Part shown: positions 23,191 through 35,033 of the stretch, one piece after another
Numbering within the stretch: position 1 is the stretch's first letter
How the letters are laid out: the number at the start of each line of letters is the position of its first letter
Assembly: GCA_030761205.1 (NCBI GenBank)
Contig: JAULJL010000039.1
Coordinates: 940,001-1,004,000, forward strand
Direction: 5' to 3'
Source: Fremontodendron californicum
Lineage: Eukaryota; Streptophyta; Magnoliopsida; Malvales; Malvaceae
DNA length: 64,000 nucleotides
The notes under the pieces: generated by a model
Seen by the model: the letters and a program-made list of their open reading frames with translations, nothing else
What the model was told of the DNA's origin: nothing
The model's database searches: none
Program-made: the position numbers and the translations under genes

Positions 23191-23345
23191 TTTTTTTTTT
23201 TTTTTTTTGGTACAAAGAAAACCACAACTTGGGGATACGGGAAGGGTTATAAATGCCGGGATTCGAATCTCAGACTTGTTGGACCTTACTTCTTAAAGGT
23301 GATTGTATGAATTAATGGGACTAAACTCCATATTTAACTTTTTTT
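23191..23345 (-). mobile_element. SINE-like element, copy 1
   Basis: On the minus strand the sequence has a B-box-like AGATTCGAATCCC, then a body ending in TTTGTACC followed by an 18-nt poly-A (poly-T on the + strand at 23191-23208). A second related copy with the same TTTGTACCA-poly-A end lies at 51135-51270. This is the architecture of tRNA-derived SINEs. No clear target duplication seen. Confidence 0.5.
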
Positions 23346-25041
23346 TTTATATAATATTATTATCACTATTATTCTGCCTAGACATTAACAATGTATTTAG
23401 CTTTAAATTCGCAAGAGATAAGATATAAATACATGTATATATTATAATTTATACTATGGTTTTTTCATCTAATCTATTATCAACATCGACATTTTAATAA
23501 ATACAAAAATAATATAATAAACATGATACGATAAATTTAAATTTGATTAACACAATATATTTAATATATGTATTATATTTATATTTATGATTTTGATATA
23601 TTTAATAATTTATGTTTACACAATTGATAAAAAATACGAAACAAGTTATGCATACATGATTTGCAAGATCTATGTCAGGAACAAGAAATTCACTTTATCT
23701 TATAGGGTACTTCAAAATCTTACTATTTTTTTGTATAATTCGATTAAAAATCAGCAAGTTTTGTCTTTGTCAAATTTTTTTCAAACAATTTTAAAATTTC
23801 ATTATCTTAAATCAACTTAATATATTAATATTTTATTTTCAAAATACTTTTCATGTAATCATGATTGTCGATTGACAAGAAGAAAAAGAGAAGCTCATTT
23901 TTTTACCATTTAACTTTTTATGGGTAAACTCTTATTATTATTTTATCATTGAAAGTATTTGAAATATATATATATATATATATATAAGCAAAAAAATTAT
24001 TGTTATATAACTTAGACAATTTCTTTTTAATTTTGAAAGATTACCCATTACTAGTAAGATTCTCATTAATTTAAGATTGATGAATATAAACTAATCATAC
24101 ATAAATTCAGATGAAAAAGAAAAGAAAAGGGAATCTTAAACCTATAGTTTGTGGTTTCATAATTCCATCAAAGGTCAAAACATTTTCAAACAAATAATAG
24201 TATTAAAATTAATTTTTATACAGGTGCAGTTTGTCAGAATCCATAAAAAAGTTGTTCATATAATAATTCCTTTAAACATATCCCTTTTGTTGGGGCAATT
24301 GAATATTTGATAAAGGGGGTGCCCATTGTTTGGATCCAAAGAAAGAAAATTAACTGATCCTATTCCTTCTCTTTCTGCATTTATTAGGGTTTTGTTTGTA
24401 AAATATCCATAAATATTAATATGAGATTAGGTGTAAATTAAGCAAATTAAGTTGCTTGGTGGAATGCTTGTTTATTGTACCTAACTATACAAACTCATCT
24501 TTATATTTACTTTACTATTTTTTTTATAAAATGTGCCGTTATTTAATTATTATTTTTTTTAGAATTGATTAACAAATGCTAGTTAACAATTATTTATTAT
24601 TTTATTTAATATATTCTTTTTATTTAAATAAAAAAATAACTATAAATATCATTTTAATCGATGTAACTAAATACTAATTAATATTTCTTCATATAATAAC
24701 TTTAAAAAAAATCTTTAAATTACTCTTTGACTAAACCTTAAATATATAACTCAACTAAATGTCATAAATGTTTCCTTTTTCTTGGAAGATAAATTAAAGT
24801 GCATTTGCAACACCCTTTTTAGGAGATTTTTGTTGTTTTTTTTTTTTGCCAATACCTTTTTAGGTGATTTCAATTTCACTAGGTAATGCTCATCCTGACA
24901 GTCAAAGTTCAAAGGAAGCAATCAAGAATAAGATAAGAAGGTTGATATTAAAAAAAAAAAAAAAAAGGCTAAATTCCATTTGGGCTTGACCAATGTTAAC
25001 TTCTTTGTCCAAACTCTTCAAATACCAATCAAACCATAGTA
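23346..25041. other. AT-rich intergenic sequence
   Basis: No gene. Contains a (TA)n run at about 23965-23986, an A-run at about 24951-24967, and at 23480-23640 a relative of the 52-kb AT-rich repeat. Confidence 0.4.
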
Positions 25042-25049
25042 CTTTCACA

Positions 25050-25261
25050 ATATGTTACTCGGACTCGGGTGAATGTATGGATACGAATATATGATCGACA
25101 CGCATATATTCAATTTTTTTTCTAAATTTTTCCATATATTTGAAAGATCATATCCCCATACCCATGTCGGACTATATGTCGTACACGAGTACTTCAAAAA
25201 AAAATGAAAAGTCAGAATAACACGTGTCCTTCAAGAAAAATGAAAAGTCGGAGTATCATTC
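25050..25261 (+). mobile_element. Family-A MITE copy 12, right end duplicated
   Basis: About 212 bp. The terminal block TTCAAGAAAAATGAAAAGTC occurs twice in succession at the right end. Flanks CTTTCACA / CTTTCAAA match 7 of 8. Lies about 340-430 bp downstream of the PRR7-clade gene. Confidence 0.75.
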
Positions 25262-25596
25262 CTTTCAAAACTAAATCTCGGTTATGAAACTTCAGAAACT
25301 AACCAACAAAACATGATTAAAGGGTTCTCAAATAAACCTACTGTGTTTAATGATGTTTCATCAATCCAGCACACGATACGAAATGGGGTCTTATTATACA
25401 AGTTTTAAGTCCATAACAACAAAATATAAAGGGAAAACAAAGAAAGGTTTACAGCAATAAAATACAGTTCATCAAGTCTAACCTTCTCAAATAGTCTACA
25501 CCAAGGTCTTCTCAGAATGAGTGGATCAAATCTTGTTGCCGTATCAGCCAAAGGGTTTAATTTGTTTATCTCTTGTTCTGCTTGTGTTACTCTTTG

Positions 25597-25688
25597 CTAT
25601 TTGTCGCATGAATTGCCTTCGGATACTGAGTCGTTGTCACTCACTGTTTGTCGTACGAATTGCCCTCGGATGCGAGGTTTTTGTTCTG
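25597..25688 (-). pseudogene. Out-of-frame remainder of the PRR7 CCT domain
   Basis: Directly after the premature stop, the other frame reads LAEQKPRIRGQFVRQTVSD and ends at a TAG at 25597. It matches the C-terminal part of a CCT domain, so it shows that the stop arises from loss of one base between the Lys codon and the Leu codon (near 25693-25695). Confidence 0.85.
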
Positions 25689-28600
25689 CTAATGTTTCCT
25701 GCTTTGGTATCGAACCTGGAAAAGCCAAAATATTAAGAAAAAGTTAATCTGAATCTCTGAAAAAAGAGCTCAATGTGTTTTTTTTTAAAAAAAAACAAAT
25801 GCTGCATTCTACTTTTGGTCTTCCAAAAACTGATGTGCATAGGTTTTTCAATACAAGGGGAGTAACCAGTTCCCATACGTGTAGACAGATATCTGGGTGA
25901 GATTGAAACAAAATAGTTTTTCCTAGTCAAAATGGAAACAAAATCTTGCATGTAACTATGTTACTCGGACTCGGGTGTGAGGGTCGGATGCGGGTATGTG
26001 TCCGACACTGGTATGTTCAAGTTTTTTCTAAGTTTTTTCATGTATTTGGAGGGTCCTTGGAGGGTCATATCTCCATACCCATGTCTGAATATGTGTCGGA
26101 CATAGGTGTCGGACACGGGTATTTCAAGAAAAATAAAGAGTCAGAGCAACATAGGCATGTAATATGAGTATGTCAGCAATAACTGGCATAAAATGTGCAG
26201 GTGGCTTGATGATTTTAAAAGGAAGATTTTTACTACCTCGCATATTATTAAACAGCTCGATGTTCGTTACCTTTTTCCGGAAGCATCGCTCTTTTCTCTT
26301 CTGAATAAATTTGGTCAATGCAGCTTCCCTACGAGCAGACTTGCTCTGGTCTACCTTGCTCCAATTTCCACTTTTCCCAGCTATTCCATTACCACTTTCT
26401 ATGTTTGTCCCTACAGTATCGACTGCAATGCTACTTCCGTTTGGCCCATTGCTTCCATGGTTACTACCTGAGGCACTTCCATTGACACTGTAGTTGCCAG
26501 CATTTCCTTCAACAGGCCCACCAAACACATTGGACGACCCACAATGAGGAGCATCCGCAGCCATTTTTTTAAAAGATAAAGCGTCATGTTCAGGCGGCCG
26601 CTGATGCTGATGCTGCTGCTGTTGCATACTGTGAGTAGTTACATCATCAGCTTTGTCTAATACAACTTTCTTAGTAGCACTTAAAAGGTCATTTTTCATA
26701 GGCTGGAAAGTAGAGGATGGATGTGAAGATCTGAATGTGGATGATGTAGCTGACTTATTATTCTTCAAAACTGCTGGCTTGGCGAAAGCATTATTAGTCG
26801 TGGAGCCCATATCGATGTTATTGCTACCAACATTCGAGCATTGATTGGGAAGGTCATTAACCAAATGAGATTGAACATCACAAACTGATCCTTTTCTTGT
26901 CAGTTCTAAATTATTATAAAGTGCAGATGAGCTTCCAATGTTGACAAGCGGAACCTTATTTGCATTTGATGCCGTATACCTGCAGGCAATAGACATAATG
27001 GTCAAAACTATTCAGAATTCAACAAATCTTTAAAGAATACTTTTCTTGGATTCAATTACTTGATGTTCCCTATGTTACTCGGACTCGGGTGTGAATCTCG
27101 GACATGGGTATAGGTCCGACACGGGTATGTTTAAACTTTTTCAAGATTTCCATGTATTTGGAATATGCGTCGGACACAGCTACTTCAAGAAAAATGAAGA
27201 GTCGGAGCAACATAGAATGTTCCTATGCATAAACCCCTCCTTCATACCTTGAGAAGGCAGAAGAGTCCGAACGTCTCAAAACATTTCGCTCGTGCCTAAA
27301 CTCAGTTCCAGCGTCTTTAACTCCTCTAAGTCTCTTCAACCCAAGTTCAATAGATGGTAATAGTTCTTTAGAATCATTGATGGTTTTATCATTGCTATCT
27401 GAGATCTTGGAAATCCTGTTTGAAGCCTCATACTCTGCATTTTCCTTCTTAAGATCAGTATTCTTAGAGGTGATGCCAGTTTGATTAGCAGCTTCAGACT
27501 TTAGTTTGCTGGATGGGCTTTCACTATTGAGGTCCAGCTGCCTTTTATCAATCTGTTCATTGAATTTACTGAAGCTCATCTCAAGTAGGTTAATTTGTTT
27601 TGCTCCAACTGTTTCAATTGGGACCTCAACTCGGCGCTCTAGTTGTAAATCTACATTTTGCACCATGCCTATATCCAGGTCTTTACCCATTGCAACATTG
27701 TCTGCAATAGAAAGGATAAAAAAAAATTAAAAGAAGAAAAGATAGACATTGCAGTTTACCATTAAAGGAAAGAAAAGTAAAAAGGAACTAAGAGATGTTG
27801 ACCAGCACGTTATACTTCAAGCTACACATTTTTAAAAGTTCATGTTTACCAAGCTGTTCATCCCATTCTTGGCGCCCCCCAGCTGCAGCCGCTGGCACCC
27901 ATTTGTTCCCAGATGCTTCAGCATTTGAATGGATAACTTGGGCACATGTACTATCAGGGCACTCGGCAACTCGATCCCAAGGTGAGACTGAACGGGAGCG
28001 GTCAACTTGTACTGCTTGTTTCGTCCAAGAACTCTGCAAAAAGAAAGAATGCACTGATAGTTTTCCAGTACATAAGTGTACAGGTTTCTAACGACTTCTA
28101 TAAACTTTTGATCCAAGGTTTGAGAGCAATTCAATTCAATCATTAAGGATGAGAACCTTAGAGATAAAAGCGCAAATACCACAAGGTTTGAAGTGATCGG
28201 AAATGATGTGGCATCAGTAGATAATAGGGATGGCAATGGAGCGGGGCGGGGGTTGCCTTATCCACCTCTGCCCCACTCTTGCATGGATGTTGGAAACATC
28301 CACCTCCATGGATGTCGGTTACATCCATAGCCTTAACCGCTCCACGATGCTCCACTCCGCTACACCCCAATTTTTATTAATTATTTTTAACTTAATTTAT
28401 AAAAAAATTATATTGTAATTTATTCATGAACATAATTTTAGTATATAAAATTCTTTAATATATATAATATGCATATATATACTAAAAGTATATATATAAA
28501 ATATTAATATCTATATGATTTTGGTACATATACTAAAAATATAAGGGAAACTATAAAAATATTTTAAGGGGTAAGATAGTAATTTCAAAAGCCGGGACGG

Positions 28601-31476
28601 GACGGAGCAAGCATTTATCAAAACCACCCCGCTCCACCTCTTCCCCGCTTTTCAAAATAAAATAAAATAAAAAAACCTCTCATTCGGAGCGGATCGGTAC
28701 GAAATCCATCGGTCGAATCGGGTTTTGCCATCCTTAGTAGATAATGTAGCCCAAGATTTGGAATGGATAAAATAGACTCATGCAGACTAACATAATATTT
28801 TTGGATTAGGCTCAGTTGAACTTGAGCAAAACAATGAAGTTCTGGGACTTTTTAAATGGACTTCGAGGTTGCATTTTGTCACTAAATCTTGATTAGTGGA
28901 ACAACCAATATACCTATTCTGTTATATATGTGTCAGCATGAAATTGTTGGCAAACAATCAATAATACTGTTAGAGATCAGAACCAATTTATTTTCTCTTC
29001 ATATAAAAAACCTTCTAAGCACTGGTATAATCTACTCAAATATTTTGATCAAAGACTAAACAGTTCTCTTTTCTTCAGAACCTGTACATCATTTCCTAAG
29101 CAAAAGTTAGCAGAGGCAGAGCTTAATTGTAAGTCAAGGACTTCTAGTGACAGATCAGAACTAATTTTATGCTTTTGTGGTTTTAGTGAAACATTGTGTC
29201 TTGATATTAAACTAGAATTACAATTAAAGCCGATCACAATTAAAAGCAAAATATCTTTAAACATTATAAATTAACGCATACAGAGAAAACAAACTACCCT
29301 TACTGCACTATGTCATAAACCAATGCAAGAGTAACAGTTTCAGAAATCAAGTTGCTAATTACAGTTCAATGGAATCTTTCTACACTCTTAAGGCCTAAAC
29401 TTCACTACTAGATATTAACCTCATAAAAAAATACCCTGCAACTTAAGGACAGATTTATACCTGAGTGCCACTCCCATCATCACTACCATCCCCAAAATTT
29501 AGACCGATATTCCCGTTATCGTCCTCATCATTGCTGCCAGTGTTGTTGTCAGAATTCTCAACACTTTCTGAATTCACAGATGTTTGAGTTTGCGTTCCGC
29601 TCTCGCTTCCACTACCACTAGACTGAGGGAGCAGAAATCAATCATTTGGCAAAAAAACTATGAAAACATAAAATGTGATCCAATTCTTTCCTCTTTTTTT
29701 CCCCTTTGGAGATGCATGGATGAAGTACCATACCATGATAACAAAGTTGTAAGAAGTTCTCCTAATCAATACCAGTCCTATAACGCTACCTTCTTCATGC
29801 AATTGAAAAATAAACTAGTTGAGTATGCTTTTAGTTTCAAATATTTTATCTATTTTCTTGAAAATGGAGCAGGAAACAACAAGAAAGCTTGCTAGTACGT
29901 AGGTCTCCAATCTCTACTTATCACAGGGAATCTAAATCTGAAGTAGGAAGTTAACAACTCACCCTATGGCATCTCCTCCAAACATGCTGCCAAAGGTTCT
30001 TAAGCTCATTCTTTCGAATAGGCTTCACTAAAAAGTCAACGGCACCTTTTGATAAACACTTAAAGACTATACCCCTTGAATCATGAGATGACATCACTGC
30101 AAGCAGATCTCATAAAAATAGTAGTTAAAAGTATATACTCGAAAGATCTCAAAGTGAAAGCAAGAACAAAAAATGCTAGAACAATCAACAAAAAAGCAGA
30201 AGAGAGTGGATAACTTACTGATCACAGGGACATTTTTCCGTGTTTTGTGGCTCATAATCTTGCTCAAAAGAACAATGCCAGATAAGCAGGGCATAACCAC
30301 CTCAGTCAATACAAGATCGATATGATTGGTCAAATCTTCTAGTATCTTCCATGCTTGCAATCCATTTGCAGCTTTAATAACTGGGAATACAAAGTGAGTG
30401 TTTCAGTTAACATAGGCTACATGAGCCCCTATATTTCACCAGATAATTGATAAGTCAAGCATTCCAGAATAGAAGAGCATGCCCCACCCTGGAGTAAATA
30501 TATCTCATGTAAAAAGAAGACGAGAGGAATCAAACATGAAATAACTAATAAGTAATAAGAGATTAATAGGTATCATAAAACTTTATCTTTAAAATCTGTT
30601 AAGTGGTGTTATCCCACATCTATTAAGTATTAGGTTTCCTGTGGTCTTATGATCTCGCCTCCTCTCTTGCTTTTCTATACATACAAAAGTTGGGCCCCTC
30701 CACTTGTTATCAATTGGTTTTACGTTGGATGCTTAACAAAATCTAATCAAGTATCGTCTATAGATGTTAAGAATAGACAAGATGCAAAAATACAATAAGA
30801 AAAAGTCCTGTTGCAAGTGCTGTTGCAAGCTCGACAAGCTTAGCTTAATTTGGCCCTCAACAGGCAAAAAAATTAGCAAATATTTTCAATTCTAATTAGA
30901 GAGGCTAATTATCAAATCAATCTAGTTGAGAAATCACTTCCCCCACATAGAGGGTGGCAGGTATGAGAAATTTAATAATTTATAGAATCATATAGAATAA
31001 CCTCCAAAACCTTGATAAAATTATTCCAAGATAATAAATTCTGACGCACAAATTTACAATTTGCATCTCTTCAGCCAAAAAAAGGAGAGCAAAATTGTTC
31101 TGTGTTACAATCCCAGAAAGCCTTGTCACTAACCTTCATATCTGCAATTGCGCAGAAGTGCAGTGACAACATGGCGAGTAGAATCATCATTTTCTACAAG
31201 CAGAACCTTAATTGATGCTTGATGCAGAAACCTCTCCCAACAAACCATTGCATTTTGAGGCTGTTGCTGTGGCATTTGCAGCACAGCAGGGGCCTGAACA
31301 GCCCCAACATGACAATCTTTTACATTTTGTGCAATCTCGTTAACTTTCAGATCGTCTCCTTCTAGCGTCACACGTTCCTCAGCCACAACTCCATTTTTAT
31401 TTCTCTTGTTACCATCATATAGCCGATGATTTAGTACTCGTAAGTCGTAACCCTTTGTCACCATCGCATTCAACAT
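25689..31476 (-). CDS. PRR7: Pseudo-response regulator, PRR7 clade, with frameshifted CCT domain
   Basis: Eight coding exons on the minus strand: 31134-31476, 30219-30380, 29963-30096, 29461-29622, 27850-28033, 27248-27701, 26271-26979 and 25689-25715, giving 724 residues. The pseudo-receiver (about 88-205) has Glu141 (LTEVVMP) in place of the phospho-accepting Asp, as in all plant PRRs, plus the conserved Lys of DFLVKP. A Ser/Asn-rich linker follows, with an SELLPSIELGLKRLRG-like repression region. The CCT domain starts at 697 (REAALTKF..RCFRKK). In the last exon the frame reads VRYQSRKH then stops. The expected remainder (LAEQKPRIRGQFVRQ) is visible one base out of frame and runs to a stop at 25597. 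Near the start a 7-bp tandem repeat (31437-31450) puts the first ATG (31480) out of frame, so ATG 31476 is used here. PRR7 is a clock repressor binding DNA through CCT. The present product would have a truncated CCT domain. Confidence 0.9.
25956..26154 (+). mobile_element. Family-A MITE copy 13
   Basis: 199 bp. Exact duplication GCATGTAA (25948-25955, 26155-26162). In PRR7 intron 7. Confidence 0.92.
27070..27215 (+). mobile_element. Family-A MITE copy 14 (internally deleted)
   Basis: 146 bp; lacks the GGAGGGTCC..CCCATACCC block. Flanks GATGTTCC / AATGTTCC match 7 of 8. PRR7 intron 6, 32 nt from the donor of exon 6. Confidence 0.88.
28225..28736. mobile_element. hAT-type non-autonomous element, exact 8-bp TSD
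   Basis: 512 bp with inverted ends TAGGGATGGCAA / TTGCCATCCTTA. GC-rich arms (GGAGCGGGGCGG / CCCCGC) flank an AT-rich core. Exact duplication GTAGATAA (28217-28224, 28737-28744). In PRR7 intron 4. No transposase ORF. Confidence 0.92.
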
Positions 31477-32300
31477 TCATCTAGAAACTTCCCTGTAAAC
31501 CAGATTAGAAAAAACTGATTACAATAAGGACGGAACAACATTGAAACAGTGAAAATCCTTTTTCAACTCCAAAATAAATAGTACATAGCTTCGTCTTCGA
31601 GAAGCCAAACCTCTGCAAATACAGACAGTTAAACCTAAAAGACGAGCAAATCACTAAGGAGCTCCATAACTAAAAGTTAAACAAATCACCACGATAAAAT
31701 ATATCTCCTTTTAATCTTCAGTAACCAACTCCATACTCCCTAAGCTGCTTTCACCCTATAGAAAAAAACAGATCCTATCAAAATAATCCACCAAAATCTA
31801 ACCACGAACAATTCACAGTGCTAGGAAACAAGATTAATTTTACACATAAACATTTAACCGCAAGTTAATTTCAAATTATCCATTTTTTTTTTTAAAAAAA
31901 AAAAAGAAAAAGTTAAAGACTTCTAGGCCAAAACCCTAATATCAAGCACCTAAAAATCCGCTCCTAAAATTAAAGCAAAGCTTTTCCACTACTAACCAAA
32001 AACATATCAAAAGATCTAAACAATTATAAGTAAACTACTAAATTGAAATTTTTGAATATTCTACAGCATCATTTCTTAACTCTTAACAAAAAAAAAAAAC
32101 TAAATCTACGGGGGAAAAAAAGTAATGGAATTCAATAAAACAAAATCATTCAAATCTCATATAGAACTAAAGAACTTACAGGTGCTAGAAATGAAGATAA
32201 TCCTCGCCAAAGCTTCACTAACCACCATTATTGAGCTCGATCGAACACGTATTTGGATTTAAAAATTAACATTGCCCAAAAATTAAGCAAAAATTAATTT
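31477..32300 (-). promoter_or_regulatory. PRR7 5' leader region
   Basis: On the minus strand a splice acceptor (TTTACAG at 31493-31499) lies just before the start codon, so the 5' UTR probably contains an intron. An upstream ATG at 31480 opens a 21-codon frame overlapping the main start in another frame. The transcription start is not determined. Confidence 0.5.
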
Positions 32301-32494
32301 TAAAGCGTGGTTTTCACATTAAATGAGAATTTTCAGTTGATACCAAAACATTTTCCTGAATTTATTTGCAGATTAAATTTTTATTTATTTTTTAAAAAAA
32401 TAAATTGACTGCCTGAGAAACAGAATGACTCGGGAGGGAAAGATATTGCCGACCTTTTGTTTAGGATATGGGAATGGATTAAAGACGAGTCCAA

Positions 32495-32686
32495 GGATAG
32501 AGGATATTTCCACGTGGATAAAATGGAGGTGTGGAACGTTCCAGGAAACTCCACGTCGGATAGAGGATATTTCCACGTGGCTAAAAATTTGGGTTGCTGA
32601 GCTGGACAAAATCAAAAGCCGGGAGCTTAACTCGACTGTCCCTATAGCATCTCTACGAATCTTGGAGATATCGTGTTCGACACGTG
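32495..32686 (-). promoter_or_regulatory. PRR7 promoter: duplicated G-box module plus third G-box
   Basis: A module GGATAGAGGATATTTCCACG (continuing TGG) occurs twice, starting at 32495 and 32558, 63 bp apart. Each copy contains the G-box CACGTG (32511-32516, 32574-32579), directly beside AAATATCC when read on the gene strand. A third CACGTG lies at 32681-32686. G-boxes bind bZIP and bHLH factors (for example HY5, PIFs). AAATATCC is one base off the CCA1-type AAATATCT. About 1.0-1.2 kb upstream of the start codon. Confidence 0.7.
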
Positions 32687-32699
32687 GTGTGTGAGGAGG

Positions 32700-33617
32700 T
32701 GGGGAATATCGAGACGGACGTCAAAGGAGGCTCAGCTCATTTCAAACGATTCGTTTGGTTTATAGTTAAAGGGCGGCGTGACGGCGTTAAGTTCTTGAGT
32801 GAAATGACAAAAGTAGCCTTGTTATTACAAAATGACACAAATATCCGCAACTTGTCTTGACTCTTGAGTCTTGACTTGACTTATATATGGGAAAATATCT
32901 AGGTGAGTGTTTGATACGGAGTTACACGGAATTAAGAATGTCTTAGGCTTCGCAGATGACAACAATAGACTTATTGTCGTAATGACAAGACTATTTTTTT
33001 TTTTTTAAATTAATAGCGTCATTACGCATTACTGGAAACTGCATGTTGGTGAAAAAAAAAAATTTGAAGGGAGAAAAAGTTAAATAATTTATGATAAATA
33101 TGGTAGTTTATTAAAGAAAAATTAGTAAATTTTTAGATATACATGAGTAGGTTTTTTTTTAAAATAAATAGAAAAATACATAATTATCTCTAATATTGTT
33201 ATTTTAAATAGTTTTTTAAGTAATTTCTCTAACTGAATTGGTATCTGATTAACTCGTGACACCAACTCAGTTACTCTCATTTTATTAGTATAAATTATTA
33301 GGATTTTGTTAATTAGTATGGCATTTTTTAAGTTAATTAATATATTATTTATAATAAAGGTTAGCTTAATTGGTTTTTATAAATATCGATTAAGAGTTTT
33401 TTTTTTATTATTTATAAAAATATTTTGCATTTAATATATTATTTATACTGAATTCAAGAAAAAGTAATACATTAATTACACTTTTCTTTCTATATATATC
33501 ACATTAACAAGTGTCATCTAGTTCATATTTTTCTTATAATAAAACATTATATTAAATATAGTAGTTGACAATTTTATTCATTATTTTTAATGCATTTGAT
33601 AAAAATATTATTATGTA
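32700..33617. other. Intergenic AT-rich sequence with MITE debris
   Basis: Contains partial family-B-like segments (GGATTTTGTTAATTAGT at about 33301, and 33535-33600). No gene. Confidence 0.4.
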
Positions 33618-33804
33618 GGATTTTGTTAACGAGTGCTCTTAGGATTTTTTTTTTAAGATTAATTAATATACTATTTATAGTAATAATATTGTATTAAATG
33701 CAAAAGTTGACAACTTTATTCATCATTTTCAATGTATTGATTGAAGATATTATCATATTTAGTAACCTTAAATAGTGCTCTAAGAGCACTCGTTAGCAAA
33801 ATCG
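33618..33804. mobile_element. Mutator-type MITE (family B), second copy
   Basis: 187 bp. Inverted ends GGATTTTGTTAACGAGTGCT / AGCACTCGTTAGCAAAATC. Exact 9-bp duplication TATTATGTA (33609-33617, 33805-33813). Intergenic. Confidence 0.85.
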
Positions 33805-33813
33805 TATTATGTA

Positions 33814-34730
33814 TATCTTAAAGAGTAGCCAACATGAGTTGGTTGAGTATTCATTAGTATATTGTCAAGCACCAAAGTTTGAGTCTCACTAGCAATCTCA
33901 CTTGATGGATGATCTGTAAGTACAACTATTAGTTTTTTTTTTTAAGATTGTGGCAAGTCCTGACCATGGACTGAGGTAACCTCCTTTACTTAAACTTTTA
34001 AATATAAAAAAAAAAAAAAAAAAAACTTAAAGAGTACCCTTAAAATACTCATTAGCAAAGTTCATATTTTTATAAGATTTGGATTTGTTTAATCCAACAA
34101 TTACATTTTATGCTCTTTTCATATTCATGTTGTATATCATACAAACTGAATTTTAAGTTAGTTAACTTTTTTAAATTATTTATTTGATATAAGGAAAATG
34201 TTAATGGCACATACTAATGTGATATTTAAGAAAAAAAAAGTGTAATTAATGATTTTTTTAATTTAGTGTTAAATATATATTTTTTAAATAATAAATAAAT
34301 AAATTTTAATCAGACATCAATTAATCAGACTTTTGATATAATAAAAATTTAAATTTGTAACCATTGTAAAATATCTATTTGAACATCTTCTTCACCATCT
34401 TATAAGGGCATTTTTGATGGAATTAATTTTCACTACCTTCATTACCTTATAATCATTTGAATTATATAATTCCACTTCTTAAAAAAAAAAACACATTTTG
34501 TCATATCATTAAAGTACCCAATTTAACATTAAATTTTAAAAATATATCTGATCCGTATGGTAAAAAAATTTAAGCATCCAACTCAACATATATGAGGCTT
34601 TTTTTTTCTTCTACAAATTATGAAATTAAATATTTCTTTACAATTAATTAATTTGAAAGATAAAAACAATATATGCCTTTTTCAAGTTTCAATCTAATTT
34701 GTTTAGAAAAAAAAAAGGAAAAAAAAAAGC
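33814..34730. other. Intergenic AT-rich sequence
   Basis: No gene. Poly-A run at about 34008-34025, then a family-B right end (AAGAGTACCC..TCATTAGCAAAG) at about 34026-34064, apparently without its left half. Confidence 0.4.
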
Positions 34731-34734
34731 TTGA

Positions 34735-35033
34735 TGGGCTCAATCTTCAATCATTTCATTTACAGGTTAGGCTGTCCATATTGACATATCATGACCCATA
34801 AGTTTAACTTTACTCTGAACTATTGTATTCGGGTCTAGGTACAGAATCTTCTCCATTGGCCCATTTCTTGATAGAATAGAATAGAGTAATCTCCGTATCC
34901 AAACAACCCGAATCCTACCATTACCATGTTTTCCTAACACCTCCACACTCCTCAAAACCCTAGAGGCCACTTTCTTTCTAGCATTTTACTTCATTTTTTT
35001 TCCCACTCTCTCACACAAGCCAAACCCTAAACA
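34735..35033 (+). promoter_or_regulatory. RPL4 promoter: site II and telo-box elements
   Basis: GGCCCA (34858-34863) and TGGGCT (34735-34740) are site II-type motifs. AAACCCTA occurs at 34955-34962 and AAACCCTAA at 35022-35030, ending 3 nt before the ATG (telo-boxes). This pairing is typical of plant cytosolic ribosomal-protein genes, where TCP factors and telo-box binders act together. Confidence 0.7.

Noticed and set aside
23191..23345. Possible tRNA gene (GGGATTCGAATCTC resembles a T-arm)
   Set aside because: No acceptor stem or anticodon arm can be paired, and the adjacent poly-A tail points to a SINE.
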